A stretch of DNA of 64,000 bases, from contig CM051458.1 of the NCBI GenBank assembly GCA_028274465.1, positions 70,526,885 through 70,590,884 of the forward strand, given 5' to 3'. Positions 44,656-55,880 of this stretch are shown piece by piece (position 1 is the first letter of the stretch; each line of letters begins with the position of its first letter). The notes below the pieces were generated by a model, which saw nothing but the letters and a program-made list of their open reading frames with translations, searched no databases and was not told where the DNA came from. Source of the stretch: Plantago ovata. Lineage: Eukaryota > Streptophyta > Magnoliopsida > Lamiales > Plantaginaceae. Made by a program: the position numbers and the translations under genes.

Positions 44656-44857
44656 GATTCTTTGTATGGGTCACTGACCGTTCTCCTCCCCTACGGTCCC
44701 AAATCACTGACCGTTCTCCTCCCCTATAGAAGTTGTATCGGAACCACCGCAATACGTCCGATTCTTTGTATGGGTCACGGTCGCTTTCATCATGGGGAAT
44801 CTCCTTGTAGGTTGAAGCTCCATCCTTCCTTGCTTTCTTCTTGGCTCTTGGGTCCAT
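44656..44857 (-). pseudogene. Ath-2 second-ORF remnant
   Basis: A short coding remnant in the position of the Ath-1 second ORF. The leader just upstream (minus strand, 44858-44938) translates like that of Ath-1 (E-Y-W-S-L-G-V-E-S-K-S-H-C), and the remnant opens M-D-P-R-A-K-K-K. Most of the ORF is not represented. Confidence 0.7.
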
Positions 44858-44938
44858 GGTACCTAGAATAATCTTATTAGATAACTTCAAGAAACAATGA
44901 GACTTAGACTCGACTCCTAGACTCCAATACTCAATCAA

Positions 44939-45991
44939 GTAATCTCATGGTGAGTTTGAAGGCTTGCTAAAGTTCATATGAACAAATTGAAAAGCTTTAA
45001 CACTTCGTTATGATAAATCCATACGAATCTAAACCAAGCGAACAAACTCTCCAATTAAATTGCCCAACCAATCCAACACATTCTCATGCAATCACAACAT
45101 CACCATAATCATATCATAACTCAAATTCAAGGCTAACCATCATCAAACAATTACATAGCAAAAATTCGAATCATAACATAACTCAAATTCAAGGCTAACA
45201 ATCATCAAACAATTACATAGCGAAAATTCGAATCACTAGAGTTCATCATAAATCAAGAGGAGCAAAATTCGAATTTAGACATCACATCTAGTAAGAAACA
45301 TGCTCAATAATCATAATTAAACTCTAATTCACCAATGCATAACACAATGGAAGCCAATTAAGATAAAATCCCAAATTCAAGAAAGTTAGGGTTCATGAGA
45401 GGTACCTTTGATTCCTTGTTATGGATGCTTCAACCGTGAAATTTGATCGGTTTAGATGATAGAGGGGGTGATGGGCTTTGTAAAATGCACAAGATTGCAA
45501 GAATTGGTGGAGAATTGAGAGAGATTGAGATTTTTGGGGTGCAAAATCGGCAATGGAAGAAAAAAACGAAGTGGGGGGGCTTTGAATCTCAAGTGCCCCG
45601 CTTGCTTCCTTAAGGAAAGCCAAGCGAAGCGCTTGGCAAGCGGTCCGCTTGGGAACTCCCAAGCGCTCCGCTTGGATTTCAAGTAGGAATTTTCATTCCT
45701 ACTGGAAATTCAAGCGGACCGCTTGGCCGCGCCAAACGCTTCGCTTGGATTTCCAGTAAGAATGGGATTCTTACTGGAAATCCAAGCGGACCGCTTGGGC
45801 TTTCCAAGCGGTTCGCTTGGGACCTGAAGCTCCCAAATCCATTTTTTTCAACTTTTGCTAAATTTTCACCCAAAAAACCTTGTCTAAACAACGAAACAAA
45901 ATTTTAAACGTGCTTCTAGTCTACATGCAATTACCTACAACCTCGGGTTGCCTCCCGAGAAGCGCCTTCGTTTAAAAGTCGTTGGCTCGAC
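44939..45991 (-). other. Ath-2 spacer with palindrome array
   Basis: No gene is seen. 45592-45832 is a dense array of CCAAGCGG-type palindromes separated by longer hairpins (TTTCCAGTAAGAAT and its complement). The rest is AT-rich and matches 52870-53450 of Ath-1 in reverse. Confidence 0.8.
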
Positions 45992-48176
45992 TCATCTTAG
46001 CTCATGCGGGATCAATTTTGCATCGGGTACTATGTCTCGCAACGTATGTTGCTTGCCATTTACCTCGAACCTACATGTACGACGGTACATGTCTATCACC
46101 ATATGTACTTTGTTGATGAAGGCTCTACCCAAAAGAACCACATCCTTGAGCTTTGCGGAGGATGTAGGCATGACGATGAAGTTCGTCTTGACCTCTACAC
46201 CGGCGACTCTTACCACTAGATTCTCGATCACACCCAATGGCTTCTTCATAGACCCATCCGCCAATTGCACCATGCACTTCATTGGGTCTTAAGCCAGACA
46301 AACCCGAATCTTCGTACACGTTCAAAGGTATGACATTCACACCCGCTCCCGTGTCTAGAGTTGCCACTATTCCATCCTTCTTTCCCAAGCCGATTTCCAC
46401 ATCAAAGCTCTCTTGGATAGGCACTTCCACCATATCCACCAACTCATCCTCAGATGATGAGTTTTCATTCACTTCTTCAACTATCGCATCAGATTGTGCG
46501 ACCACTTTCTCTTCCACAACTACCTTAGGAGTCTCAAGCTCCTCACTCACCTTGCAAGTTTCAGTTATCTTGCAACTTGGCACCTCAACTAGTGCATTGT
46601 CTCTCACAACCGTGATCTCCACGGGCAAATCAGTCACCACGGTTATGGCCATAGCCTTCTCCGTGTTTCCGGGAAACTTCCCTTGCTCTCTACTCGCCCC
46701 TCGATCTATAAGCTCTTGTAGCTTCTTATGGAGGTTGCTACTACTAGCCTCAAGCTTCTCAAAGCGTTGATTGTTAGGAGCCTCATTACGATAGTAATGC
46801 TCCATGAATTTGTTCGTCTTCATAACCAGATCATTGAGTGAAGAGACAAGAGGTGAAGGAAGCACCCCTCCACCTTGTGGTCCCGAACTAGCAACCTGAG
46901 GTGGAGGTGTAGGATTAGAAGGCGGTGCTCCTTCATACCAATTGTTCCCATAGCTGAGACGACTTCTATCTTGATTAGGCCCATAGGCATTTTGATCCGA
47001 GTTATGAAAATAACCACGGTTGCCTTGATTATGGTACCCACCTCGGGGTCCACGGTTTTGTGGCCTCACATTGCCATAACCTTGCCCGTAGTTCACATCT
47101 CCAACTACTTGCTCTCCCTCAGCAGCATATACTTCTTGTCGGACATCGTTCGTGATATATTGCTCTCTAGCAAATTCAGAACGGCACAAGTAGGTCGGGT
47201 ACCCATAATTCTTGCGCACACCACAAACTTCCGTAGAAGGAGAAGGAACGCTTTGCCTCAAAGCTTGCTTCACTTCATGGGCGAACCCATCGAAGGCATT
47301 TTGCTCCACTACTACCTTGGCCTCACCTCTTTGCTCCTTTTGGAGCACACGAGCCCTCACATTCCGGTTTTGGGAATTCCGGTACATCATGTCCAGCTTC
47401 ACTTGGACTTGAGAAGGAAGCAACTCCCCCATAGTACCTCCACAAATACTATCCACTTGAGATTGAATCTCAGGATGTAAACCATTGTAAAAGAATTGGA
47501 GAAGCTGACCTTTATCATACCCGTTATGTGGGCATCGATGATGCAACCCCATGAAACGATCATAGGCCTCATGGAAAGGCTCATCGTACCTCTGCTCGAA
47601 GGAGCTAATTTGGCTCTTCATAGCCATTGTCTTGGAAGCGGGGTAGTAACGCTCCATGAACTTATCGAAACATAGATCCCATGTTGTCAAAGACCCGGCC
47701 TCCAAAGTATTGAGCCAAGCCTTTGCACGATCGCCTAGCCCCATAGAAAAGACCTTCATGCGGAGATCATCATCCGTAACACCATCTCCTGGTCGCCCAA
47801 GACGGAGAACAAAGTTCTCTAGCTCATTCAAGTACCCTATCACATCCTCATTAGCCATCCCATAGAATCTGGGTAGTTGTTGGAACATGTGATTCTTGAT
47901 CTCCAAGTTCCTTGTGGCATCATTGAGGACAATTGCTGGTCCTCTAGCCCCAACCGTAGGCTTAGTAAGTGTACGTATAGGTCTCTCCGCCATTTCACCT
48001 TCCAAGTAAACAGATTCAAGAATTGGCTCCAAAAGATAAGAAGAAGACTCTTCCCGAGCTCTAGATGCTACTCCTTCAAACTCGAGATTCAAATTCCTCC
48101 TTCTCCTTTGAAACAAACGATCAATCTCGTCTACAAAAGGTTCAATAATAGGTCCACCCGTTCGGGTTCTAGGCAT
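45992..48176 (-). CDS. Ath-2 gag-protease
   Basis: Starts M-P-R-T-R-T-G-G-P. The capsid region has R-A-K-A-W-L-N-T-L-E and F-M-E-R-Y-Y-P-A, as in Athila-type gag. The aspartic protease region near 46330-46370 has V-A-T-L-D-T-G-A-G-V-N-V-I-P. It closely matches Ath-1, 50124-52260. Broken, a few breaks. Confidence 0.85.
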
Positions 48177-48298
48177 GCACTCACCTGAAATACAAAATAG
48201 TGAGTATCTCAAGCAAAAAGAAACAAAAACAGAAATGAGGCAAAGAAGAGATGTTGGCTGAAAAAACCAAAACAAAAACACCAACCAAAGGAGTTAAG

Positions 48299-48316
48299 TC
48301 CCCGGTTACGGCGCCA
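48299..48316 (-). other. primer-binding site of Ath-2
   Basis: The minus strand reads TGGCGCCGTAACCGGGGA, a variant of the tRNA-Asp complement found in Ath-1, three bases from the LTR. Confidence 0.88.
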
Positions 48317-48319
48317 AAT

Positions 48320-49702
48320 TGATGATGTCGTGTTTCACCAATTAAATTTGTTTAAAAGCCTAAGAACACTTATCACTACACAAACTAGAGTGCAATGGCA
48401 AGTTTTCCCCGAGTGTCGTTCTCTCGGGACCTAACGTGGATTTATTTGAGGTTTTTTGCTAGTAATTTCAGTCAACGATTTCAAATATTGATAGAATAGT
48501 TTTCTTAAGAATAAAACAACGAGAAATCAGATTGATGTAAATCAAGTTTGGAAAACGGTTGGTGGTAGAAATCAAGTACACATGCATGGGTTACGAATAT
48601 GCTCACAAGTTCAGTGCGTAAAACCTTCGATCAAGTCTTCTAAGTAACTCGTCTAGGCAACTTTAAGACACACATCATGAAAGATCACTATCAATACTTT
48701 AGAGGTGCTTGTCACCAACACCATTTATCTAGCATGCTGCAAATCTCTAACATACGATCCTATAGCTTTCATTGACCAAGAGTTTGTCACTATACTCAAT
48801 TCGAATATATTTTATAGGCAACTAAGAATCATATGAAGGGATTTGCAGCAAGATTGAATCACAATCTCATGTAAGCATAAACATAAACCATAGCATGCAT
48901 ATTCTACATTCTACCACCAACACAAAAGATTTAGCTACTCATATTCATCAACATAGACATCAATTCATATGAATAATAACCAGAATACATCATATCAAAC
49001 TACAAGACAAGAGACTGATACAAGTTACCACCAAAGCTGTCACTAATCGGTGGAAAGCAAAGAAAACCTCTCCGTAGATGATTACAAAGGATGAATCCCA
49101 ATCAAAACCTTGAATCCCAAGCTAAAATACAATGTAATCTGAGTTTTCTCTGAGTTTTGGGGCTTAGGAGCTCTCCAAAACGAAGTTACAGTTCAAAAGA
49201 TATTCAAAAAATGATCAAAGATCAGATCTAAGAAGGAAAATCCGAAAACGTAACCGCTGCCAAGCGGACCGCTTGGAGAAGCCAAGCGCTTCGGCACTCC
49301 AAGCGCTTCGCTTGGCTTCTGTGCAAAGCTCCTGGAATTTGAAGCGGAGCGCTTCACTATTCCAGGCGCTTAGCTTGGCTCCTGGACAGATTTTTGTCTT
49401 CAAACTCAATCTTTTTGCCCTCGCATGACCCTCAGGTGCCTTGGACTCATCCTTCTCGATGCTTATTGATGCTCAAACACTTACGAACAAGCCACGGAGA
49501 TTGGGGAACTTCAACGGGGCCATCTTTTCCATCAAAAAGGCTCGTTTTTAGCTCCAAAAACGCCGTTTCGTACCTAAGTGCCTGAAAATGCAGAAAATAC
49601 AAAACGTGACACTATTCTACAAAACTAACCAAAAAACAAGGCTAGAAGATAGCAAAAGAAGGTGAAAAAGACAAGATGAACGCGTCAAAAATACGTTCAT
49701 CA
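48320..49702 (-). repeat. 5' LTR of Ath-2
   Basis: Plus-strand bounds TGATGATGTCG and ACGTTCATCA. Palindrome array at 49256-49386. Adjoins the ATATT duplication at 49703. Confidence 0.92.
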
Positions 49703-49707
49703 ATATT
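49703..49707. repeat. target-site duplication of Ath-2, right (ATATT)
   Basis: ATATT after CATCA, matching 43250-43254. Ath-1 LTR sequence resumes from here. Confidence 0.95.
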
Positions 49708-49980
49708 CGTAACCCATGCATGTGTATTTGATTTCTACCACCAACCGTTTTCCAAACTTGATTACAACAATCTGATTTCTCGTTGCTTTGTTCAAAGGAA
49801 ACGGTTCTATAAACATTTGAACTCGTTGACTGAAATTACTAGCAAAAACCTCAAGCAAAGCCACGTTAGGTCCCGAGAGAACGACACTCGGGGACAACTT
49901 GCCATTGCACTCTAGTTTGTGTAGTGATAAGTGTTCTTAGGCTTTTAAACAAATTTAATTGGTGAAAAACGACATCATCA
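49708..49980 (+). repeat. left LTR of Ath-1, second part
   Basis: Continues the LTR interrupted at 43254 and ends GACATCATCA. Matches 57981-58254 of the right LTR. Confidence 0.92.
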
Positions 49981-49983
49981 ATT

Positions 49984-50001
49984 TGGCGCCGTTGCCGGGG
50001 A
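49984..50001 (+). other. primer-binding site of Ath-1 (tRNA-Asp)
   Basis: TGGCGCCGTTGCCGGGGA, the complement of the 3' end of plant tRNA-Asp as I recall it, three bases after the LTR. This primer is usual for Athila elements. Confidence 0.92.
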
Positions 50002-50123
50002 CTTAACTCCTTTGGTTGGTGTTTTTGTTTTGGTTTTTTCAGCCAACATCTCTTCTTTGTCTCATTTCTGTTTTTGTTTCTTTTCGCTTGAGATACTCAC
50101 TATCTTGTATTTCAGGTGAGTGC

Positions 50124-52388
50124 ATGCCTAGAACCCGAACGGGTGGACCTATTACTGAACATTTTGTAGACGAGATCGATCGTTTGTTTCAAAGGAGAAG
50201 GAGGAATTTGAATCTCGAGTTTGAAGGAGTAGCATCTAGAGCTTCCACTTCTGGTATTCGGGAAGAGTCTTCTTCTTATCTTTTGGAGCCAATTCTTGAA
50301 TCTGTTTACTTGGAAGGTGAGATGGCGGAGCGGCCCATACGTACACTTACTAAGCCTACGGTTGGGGCTAGAGGACCAGCAATTGTCCTCAATGATGCCA
50401 CCAGGAACTTGGAGATCAAGAATCACATGTTCCAACAACTTCCCAAATTCTATGGGATGGCTAATGAGGACGTGATAGGGTACTTGAATGAGCTCGAGAA
50501 CTTTGTTCTCCATCTTGGGCGACCAGGAGCTGGTGTTACGGATGATGATCTCCGTATGAAGGTCTTTTCTATGGGGCTAGGCGATCGTGCAAAGGCTTGG
50601 CTTAATACTTTGGAGGCCGGGTCTTTGACAACATGGGATCTATGTTTCGATAAGTTCATGGAGCGTTACTACCCCGCTTCCAAGAGAATGGCTATGAAGA
50701 GCCAAATTAGCTCCTTCGAGCAGAGGTACGATGAGCCTTTCCACGAGGCCTATGATCGTTTCATGGGGTTGCATCATCGATGCCCACATAACGGGTATGA
50801 TAAAGGTCAGCTTCTCCAATTCTGTTACAATGGTTTACATCCTGAGATTCAATCTCAAGTGGATAATATTTTTGGAGGGAGTATGGGGGAGTTGCTTCCT
50901 TCTCAAGCCCAAGTGAAGCTGGACATGATGTACCGGAATTCCCAAAACCGGAATGTGAGGGCTCGAGTGCCCCAAAAGGAGCAAAGAGGTGAGGCCAAGG
51001 TAGTAGTGGAACAAAATGCCTTCGATGGGTTCGCCCATGAAGTGAAGCAAGCTTTGAGGCAATGCGTTCCTTCTCCTTCTACGGAAGTTTGTGGTGTGTG
51101 CAAGAACTATGGGCACCCGGCCTATTTATGCCGGTCTGAATTTGCTAGAGAGCAATATATCACGAACGATGTCCGTCAAGAAGTGTATGCTGCTGAGGGA
51201 GAGCAAGTAGTTGGAGATGTGAACTACGGGCAACGTTACGGCAATATGAGGCCACAAAATCGTGGACCCCGAGGTGGGTACCAGAATCAAGGCAACCGTG
51301 GTTATCTTCATAACCCGGATCAAAATGCCTATGGGCCTAATCAAGATAGAAGTCGTTTCAGCTATGGGAACAATTGGTATGAAGGAGCACCGCCTTCTAA
51401 TCCTACACCTCCACCTCAGGTGGCTAGCTCGGGACCACAAGGTGGAGGGGTGCTTCCTTCACCTCTTGTCTCTTCTCTCAACGATCTTGTGTTGAAAACA
51501 AATAAGTTTACGGAGCATTACTATCGTAATGAAGCTACTAATAATCAGCGGTATGAGAAGCTTGAGGCTAGTAGTAGAAACCTCCATAAGAAGTTGCAAG
51601 AGCTGATAGATCGGGGGGCTAGTAGAGAGCAAGGGAAGTTTCCCGGAAACACGGAGAAGGCTATGGCCATAACCGTAGTGACTGATTTGCCCGTGGAGAT
51701 CACGGTTGTGAGAGACAATGCACTAGTTGAGGTGCCAAGTTGCAAGATAACTGAAACTTGCAAAGTGAGTGTGGAGCTTGAGACTCCTAAGGTAGTTGTG
51801 GAAGAGAAAGTGGTCGCACAATCTGATGCGATAGTGGAAGAAGTGAATGAAAACTCATCGTCTGAGGATGAGTTGGTGGATATGGTGGAAGTGCCTATCC
51901 AAGAGAGCTTTGATGTGGAAATCGGCTTGGGTAAGAAGGATGGAATAGTGGCAACTGTAGACATGGGAGCGGGTGTGAATGTCATACCATTGAACGTGTA
52001 CGAAGAGTCGGGTTTGTCTGGGTTAAGACCAATGAAGTGCATGGTGCAATTGGCGGATGGGTCTATGAAGAAGCCATTGGGTGTTATCGAGAATCTAGTG
52101 GTAAGAGTCGCCGGTGTAGAGGTCAAGACGAACTTCATCGTCATGCCTACATCCTCCGCAAAGCTCAAGGATGTGGTTCTTTTGGGTAGAGCCTTCATCA
52201 ATAAAGTACATATGGTGATAGACATGTACCGTCGTACATGTAGCTTCGAGGTAAATGGCAAGCAACATACGTTGCTAGCCATAGTTAATTCATGTGCTTA
52301 TGTTGATACTAACGAACTTGTAGGATTCTTTGGTCCTCTTTATGTTCGTCAAGATGTGCAGGGACTTGGTGCTTTGAAGAGCACTTAG
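50124..52388 (+). CDS. Ath-1 gag-protease
   Basis: About 754 residues from M-P-R-T-R-T-G-G-P. I prefer this ATG to an in-frame upstream one at 50016, whose extension translates U-rich leader and is just a hydrophobic artefact. The capsid region (about residues 85-260) has L-G-D-R-A-K-A-W-L-N-T-L and S-F-E-Q-R-Y-D-E-P-F-H-E-A-Y. A CCHC zinc knuckle (C-G-V-C-K-N-Y-G-H-P-A-Y-L-C) is near 323. A Gly/Asn/Tyr/Pro-rich stretch follows. An aspartic-protease-like domain near 610-720 contains A-G-V-N-V-I-P-L-N-V and V-V-L-L-G-R-A-F-I. The frame ends soon after it with no RT. Confidence 0.92.
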   Translation: MPRTRTGGPITEHFVDEIDRLFQRRRRNLNLEFEGVASRASTSGIREESSSYLLEPILESVYLEGEMAERPIRTLTKPTVGARGPAIVLNDATRNLEIKNHMFQQLPKFYGMANEDVIGYLNELENFVLHLGRPGAGVTDDDLRMKVFSMGLGDRAKAWLNTLEAGSLTTWDLCFDKFMERYYPASKRMAMKSQISSFEQRYDEPFHEAYDRFMGLHHRCPHNGYDKGQLLQFCYNGLHPEIQSQVDNIFGGSMGELLPSQAQVKLDMMYRNSQNRNVRARVPQKEQRGEAKVVVEQNAFDGFAHEVKQALRQCVPSPSTEVCGVCKNYGHPAYLCRSEFAREQYITNDVRQEVYAAEGEQVVGDVNYGQRYGNMRPQNRGPRGGYQNQGNRGYLHNPDQNAYGPNQDRSRFSYGNNWYEGAPPSNPTPPPQVASSGPQGGGVLPSPLVSSLNDLVLKTNKFTEHYYRNEATNNQRYEKLEASSRNLHKKLQELIDRGASREQGKFPGNTEKAMAITVVTDLPVEITVVRDNALVEVPSCKITETCKVSVELETPKVVVEEKVVAQSDAIVEEVNENSSSEDELVDMVEVPIQESFDVEIGLGKKDGIVATVDMGAGVNVIPLNVYEESGLSGLRPMKCMVQLADGSMKKPLGVIENLVVRVAGVEVKTNFIVMPTSSAKLKDVVLLGRAFINKVHMVIDMYRRTCSFEVNGKQHTLLAIVNSCAYVDTNELVGFFGPLYVRQDVQGLGALKST

Positions 52389-53534
52389 ACGGGGAAGTCT
52401 AGTACCCGATGCGAAATTGATCCCGCATGAGCTAAGACGAGTCGAGCCAACGAATTTTAAACAAAGGTGCTTCTCGGGAGGCAACCTGAGGTTGTAAGTA
52501 CTTGCATATAGATTAGAAGCACGTTTAAAATTTTGTTTCGTTGATTAGACATGGTTTTTGGGGTGAAAATTTAGCAGAAGTCGAAAAAAATGGATTTGGG
52601 AGCTTCAGGTCCCAAGCGAACCGCTTGGAAAGCCCAAGCGGTCCGCTTGGATTTCCAGTAAGAATTCCATTCTTACTAGAAATCCAAGCGAAGCGCTTGG
52701 CACGCCCAAGCGGTCCGCTTGAATTTCCAGTAAGAATGAAAATTCTTACTGGAAATCCAAGTGGAGCGCTTGGGAGTTCCCAAGCGGACCGCTTGCCAAG
52801 CGCTTCGCTTGGGACGCCCAAGCGCTTCGCTTGGCTTTCCTTAAGAAAGCTAAGTGGGGCACTTGTGTTTCAAAGCCCCCCACTTCATTTTTCTTCCTCC
52901 ATTGCCGATTTAGCACCCCAAAAATCTCAATCTCTCTCAATTCTCCACCAATTCTTGCAATCTTGTGCATTTTACAAAGCCCATCACCCCCTCTATCATC
53001 TAAACCGATCAAATTTCACGTTTGAGGCAACCATAACAAGGAATCAAAGGTACCTCTCATGAACCCTAACTTTCTTGAATTTGGGATTTTATCTTAATTA
53101 GCTTCAATTGTGTTATGCATTGGTGAATTAGAGTTTGATGATGATTGTTGAGCATGTTTCTTACTAGATGTGATGTCTAAATTTGAATTTTGCTCCTCTT
53201 GATTTATGATGAACTCTAGTGCTCGAATTTTTGCTATGTAATTGTTTGATGATTGTTAGCCTTGAATTTGAGTTATGTTATGATTATGGTGATGTTGTGA
53301 TTGCATGAGAATGTGTTGGATTGGTTGGGTAATTTAATTGGAGAGTTTGTTTGCTTGGTTTAGATTCGTATGGATTTATCGTAACGAAGTGTTAAAGCTT
53401 CTCGATTTGTTCATATGAACTTTAGCAAGCCTTCAAACTCACCATGAGATTACTTGAGTGAGTATTGGAGTCTAGGAGTCGAGTCTAAGTCTCATTGTCT
53501 CTTGAAGTTATCTAATAAGATTATTCTAGGTACA
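52389..53534 (+). other. Ath-1 spacer between gag-protease and second ORF
   Basis: No gene is seen. It holds the palindrome array (52612-52866), then a leader-like AT-rich stretch ending TTATTCTAGGTACAATGG, where CTAG followed by G resembles a 3' splice site just before the second ORF. Athila elements are thought to express their downstream ORF from a spliced RNA; that is possible here but unproven. Confidence 0.6.
52612..52866. repeat. palindrome and compound-hairpin array in Ath-1
   Basis: At least seven palindromes of the type CCAAGCGGTCCGCTTGG or CCAAGCGAAGCGCTTGG. Between them lie longer inverted repeats; the clearest spans 52644-52690, with arms of about 20 nt (CGCTTGGATTTCC...GTAAGAAT) around a loop of a few nt. 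Ath-2 has the same array at 45592-45832. Confidence 0.88.
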
Positions 53535-54857
53535 ATGGCATCAAGAAGATCCAAGAGATCGAGGGGAGAAGGGACCTCGAGTGCCCAACAAACGGCCACA
53601 CCCGACGAGTATCGCCAATCGGGGAGGACAAGGCAATTCGAAGCGAGTTTCCATGCCCACAAGCACACGTACATTTTTGAGAGGAGCATTCGCTTCACGC
53701 CTGGTGAGAGAGCGTTGGATGGTGCCAGAGAGCTCAGCAAGCTCATTACTGAGCGAGGCTGGAAGTACTATGGCGAGGTCATGCCAAATTGGGACCAAGC
53801 AGTAGTGGAGGACTTCTACATTGCCTTCACGGACTACAATGAACGGACCGGTGAGGTTCCCGTCCGCGGTGTTGGGGTCGAGTTTACTCCTTTGAGCATC
53901 ACTCGCTTCATTATGCGATTGGATAGGCCACTGGCGCGGGATCCAAACCACCGGCCTGCAGCCCACGAGAGATTTGATCCCGCGGAGCTCTACGTCTACG
54001 ACCGGGAGTCTGATCATTACCCCATGGAGGTACTGAATGGCATTACCGTGGAGGATTTTGAATTGCCTGATGAACCACCCTGGATTTTGCGCCACAACGA
54101 TCACACCTTCGAGGCAAGGATGATGTTGAAGTTCGTTCAAGCCAATCTGATCCCTAGCACACATGATTCCGAGGTTCAGTCCTATTACGGAGTCCTAGTC
54201 TATGCTCTCTTGCATAATTTGCCTCTCACTCCTGGCATCGTCATCTTCGAGGAATTCAAGCGCCGCCGTAATGCAAACCGGAAGCTTGCCTTTGGTAACT
54301 TGATCACGGGCAAGTGCAAGGAGGCCGGAGTTCCCGACCTCGTACTGGACAAGAAGCCAAAGAAGCCCATCAACATTGATACGTACAATGAGATGTACGG
54401 GACTTGGTGCGCTCAGCAAGGAGAACCCATTCAACCGAGGGTTACGCGCCATGTGACACCTCCTCCACCTCCACCTACGGCCGGACAAGGAAGCTTCGAC
54501 TTCTCGGGGTTCAACCAGATCTTGGTCGATCCGTTTGGTAGCTTCCAAACCACCATGTTGGAGGCTCAGTCGACCCAGCTTACCGAGCAATTCCGGGGAT
54601 TTGAGGAGCGCGAAGTCAAGAGGTGGGAGGACTTCCGTGTGATGGAGGAGCAGTGTTGGGATGATTACCAAGGGCGTGTAGATCAACGTTGGGAGGCCGC
54701 TCGAGCAGAGGACACTAGGCGTTGGAGAGCCTACCAGGGGGAGGTGATGAACCGCCATGATGCCTTAGCTCGCCGAATTCCGGGGTATACTTTCTATGAT
54801 CAGACCGATGGTAGTGGGAATGCCTTTCCTAACACCCCCTACGACCCCTACTCCTAG
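53535..54857 (+). CDS. Ath-1 second ORF, plant transposon-protein-like
   Basis: 440 residues from M-A-S-R-R-S-K-R-S. The basic N-terminus could be a nuclear signal. The central region (about 55-300) has E-R-G-W-K-Y-Y-G-E-V, D-F-Y-I-A-F-T-D-Y and S-I-T-R-F-I-M-R-L. It resembles the plant-specific domain called putative plant transposon protein, or the ATHILA ORF-1 family, both found downstream of gag in Athila-like elements. The C-terminal 100 residues are charged and probably helical (repeated R-W-E, R-W-R-A-Y-Q-G-E). Biochemical role unknown. Open, with no sign of decay. Confidence 0.75.
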   Translation: MASRRSKRSRGEGTSSAQQTATPDEYRQSGRTRQFEASFHAHKHTYIFERSIRFTPGERALDGARELSKLITERGWKYYGEVMPNWDQAVVEDFYIAFTDYNERTGEVPVRGVGVEFTPLSITRFIMRLDRPLARDPNHRPAAHERFDPAELYVYDRESDHYPMEVLNGITVEDFELPDEPPWILRHNDHTFEARMMLKFVQANLIPSTHDSEVQSYYGVLVYALLHNLPLTPGIVIFEEFKRRRNANRKLAFGNLITGKCKEAGVPDLVLDKKPKKPINIDTYNEMYGTWCAQQGEPIQPRVTRHVTPPPPPPTAGQGSFDFSGFNQILVDPFGSFQTTMLEAQSTQLTEQFRGFEEREVKRWEDFRVMEEQCWDDYQGRVDQRWEAARAEDTRRWRAYQGEVMNRHDALARRIPGYTFYDQTDGSGNAFPNTPYDPYS

Positions 54858-55111
54858 AGACACCAGCCGACAGGGGCCACATTTATCGGTAATATTTGTA
54901 TATTATCGTTATTTTGGCTTGTTTACTATTGTTGGTTGAAACTCTTTTCATTTCGATTTGGTTGTATGATGTTGTGACTTTTGACTCTTGTACTCTTTAT
55001 TTGCTTTTGTAGTTGGGGCCTCTGTGCCTTTTGTCGTGATTAGTTTAGTCTAGTTTTTGTCTTGGTGCCTTAGGTGATTAAGATAGGAAAAAACATCGAA
55101 AATCTGGAAAC

Positions 55112-55200
55112 AGGGCCAAGCGAAGCGCTCCGCCTGCAACTTCTTGGAAATTCAAGCGGAGCGCCTGGAGCCTCCCAAGCGCTCCGCCTGGACCCTGTAC
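55112..55200. repeat. palindrome cluster in Ath-1 3' region
   Basis: Units such as CAAGCGAAGCGCTCCGCCTG, CAAGCGGAGCGCCTGG and CCAAGCGCTCCGCCTGG, a slightly diverged version of the LTR arrays. Confidence 0.7.
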
Positions 55201-55880
55201 CCAGATTTTCCTCGTTTTTTCCATTCTTCTCACCTTTGCGCACCCGTTTCACTTGGTTCTTGAGTCCTTTCAGGTACTACTCTTATATAGGAGATTGGAC
55301 ATGAACCTTTATCTCAGGGAAGTGTACTTTCAATCCAATTTTTCCTTTTCATTCAACTTTTCTTTGCTCGAGGACGAGCAAAAGTTTAGGTTTGAGGAGG
55401 GGGTATTGGATTTGCAGTACTATATGCTTGTGTGGTTCGTACATGCCTGATTTTACTCAAGTTCATGTGATTTGTCGTGTTTTTTCAAATTTTTGCATGC
55501 ATATCATCCCTAGATTAGTTGTTGCACGTTGTTGTGTGTGGAGTTTATTGCCAAGTCTTTTGAACTTTTTTATTGAGTAGACTAAGTGTTTATGACCATT
55601 GATCATATGTTGCATCACTTTGCAAGTAGTTTGAGGCTTGTCTCGCTTGGTTTGTCACATTCGCATGTGCACTAGTTAAGCTTAGTAGTCTCGACATCAC
55701 CTGGAGTGGTGTTTCTTCAGCTGCGATTCACGATGGCCTTATAAAATGATGCATGTTAGAGTCTATGGTTGTAACCCGTGTAATTATATACGTAAGAGGC
55801 GACAAGTTCTTCACCTCGATTAGAGATTTCCAAATGCCTAGGAAGGAGGTAGTGTGAGGTGTGCGATTCCTTGTATTAAA

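Larger units (their letters stand above)
43255..49702 (-). mobile_element. Ath-2: same family as Ath-1, inverted, inside its LTR
   Basis: Minus-strand order is 5' LTR (48320-49702), PBS (48299-48316), gag-protease (45992-48176), palindrome array (45592-45832), remnant of the second ORF, 3' LTR (43255-44653). Flanked by ATATT on both sides, so it is a genuine transposition into the Ath-1 LTR. It shows the same gag-protease-array-ORF plan and also lacks pol. Broken, a few breaks; very similar to Ath-1. Confidence 0.93.

Noticed and set aside
46282-47480. Plus-strand open frames opposite Ath-2 gag (and minus-strand ones opposite Ath-1 gag, 50112-52282)
   Set aside because: They mirror the gag-protease codons in the other strand and show no independent features.
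50016-50123. Signal-peptide-like N-terminus of Ath-1 gag
   Set aside because: The hydrophobic stretch is translation of a T-rich leader upstream of the better ATG at 50124. A secreted gag makes no sense. The same applies to Ath-2 upstream of 48176.
52612-52866. CRISPR-like array of short repeats
   Set aside because: The repeats are palindromes with irregular spacing, the spacers are themselves repeats, and the DNA is a plant retrotransposon.
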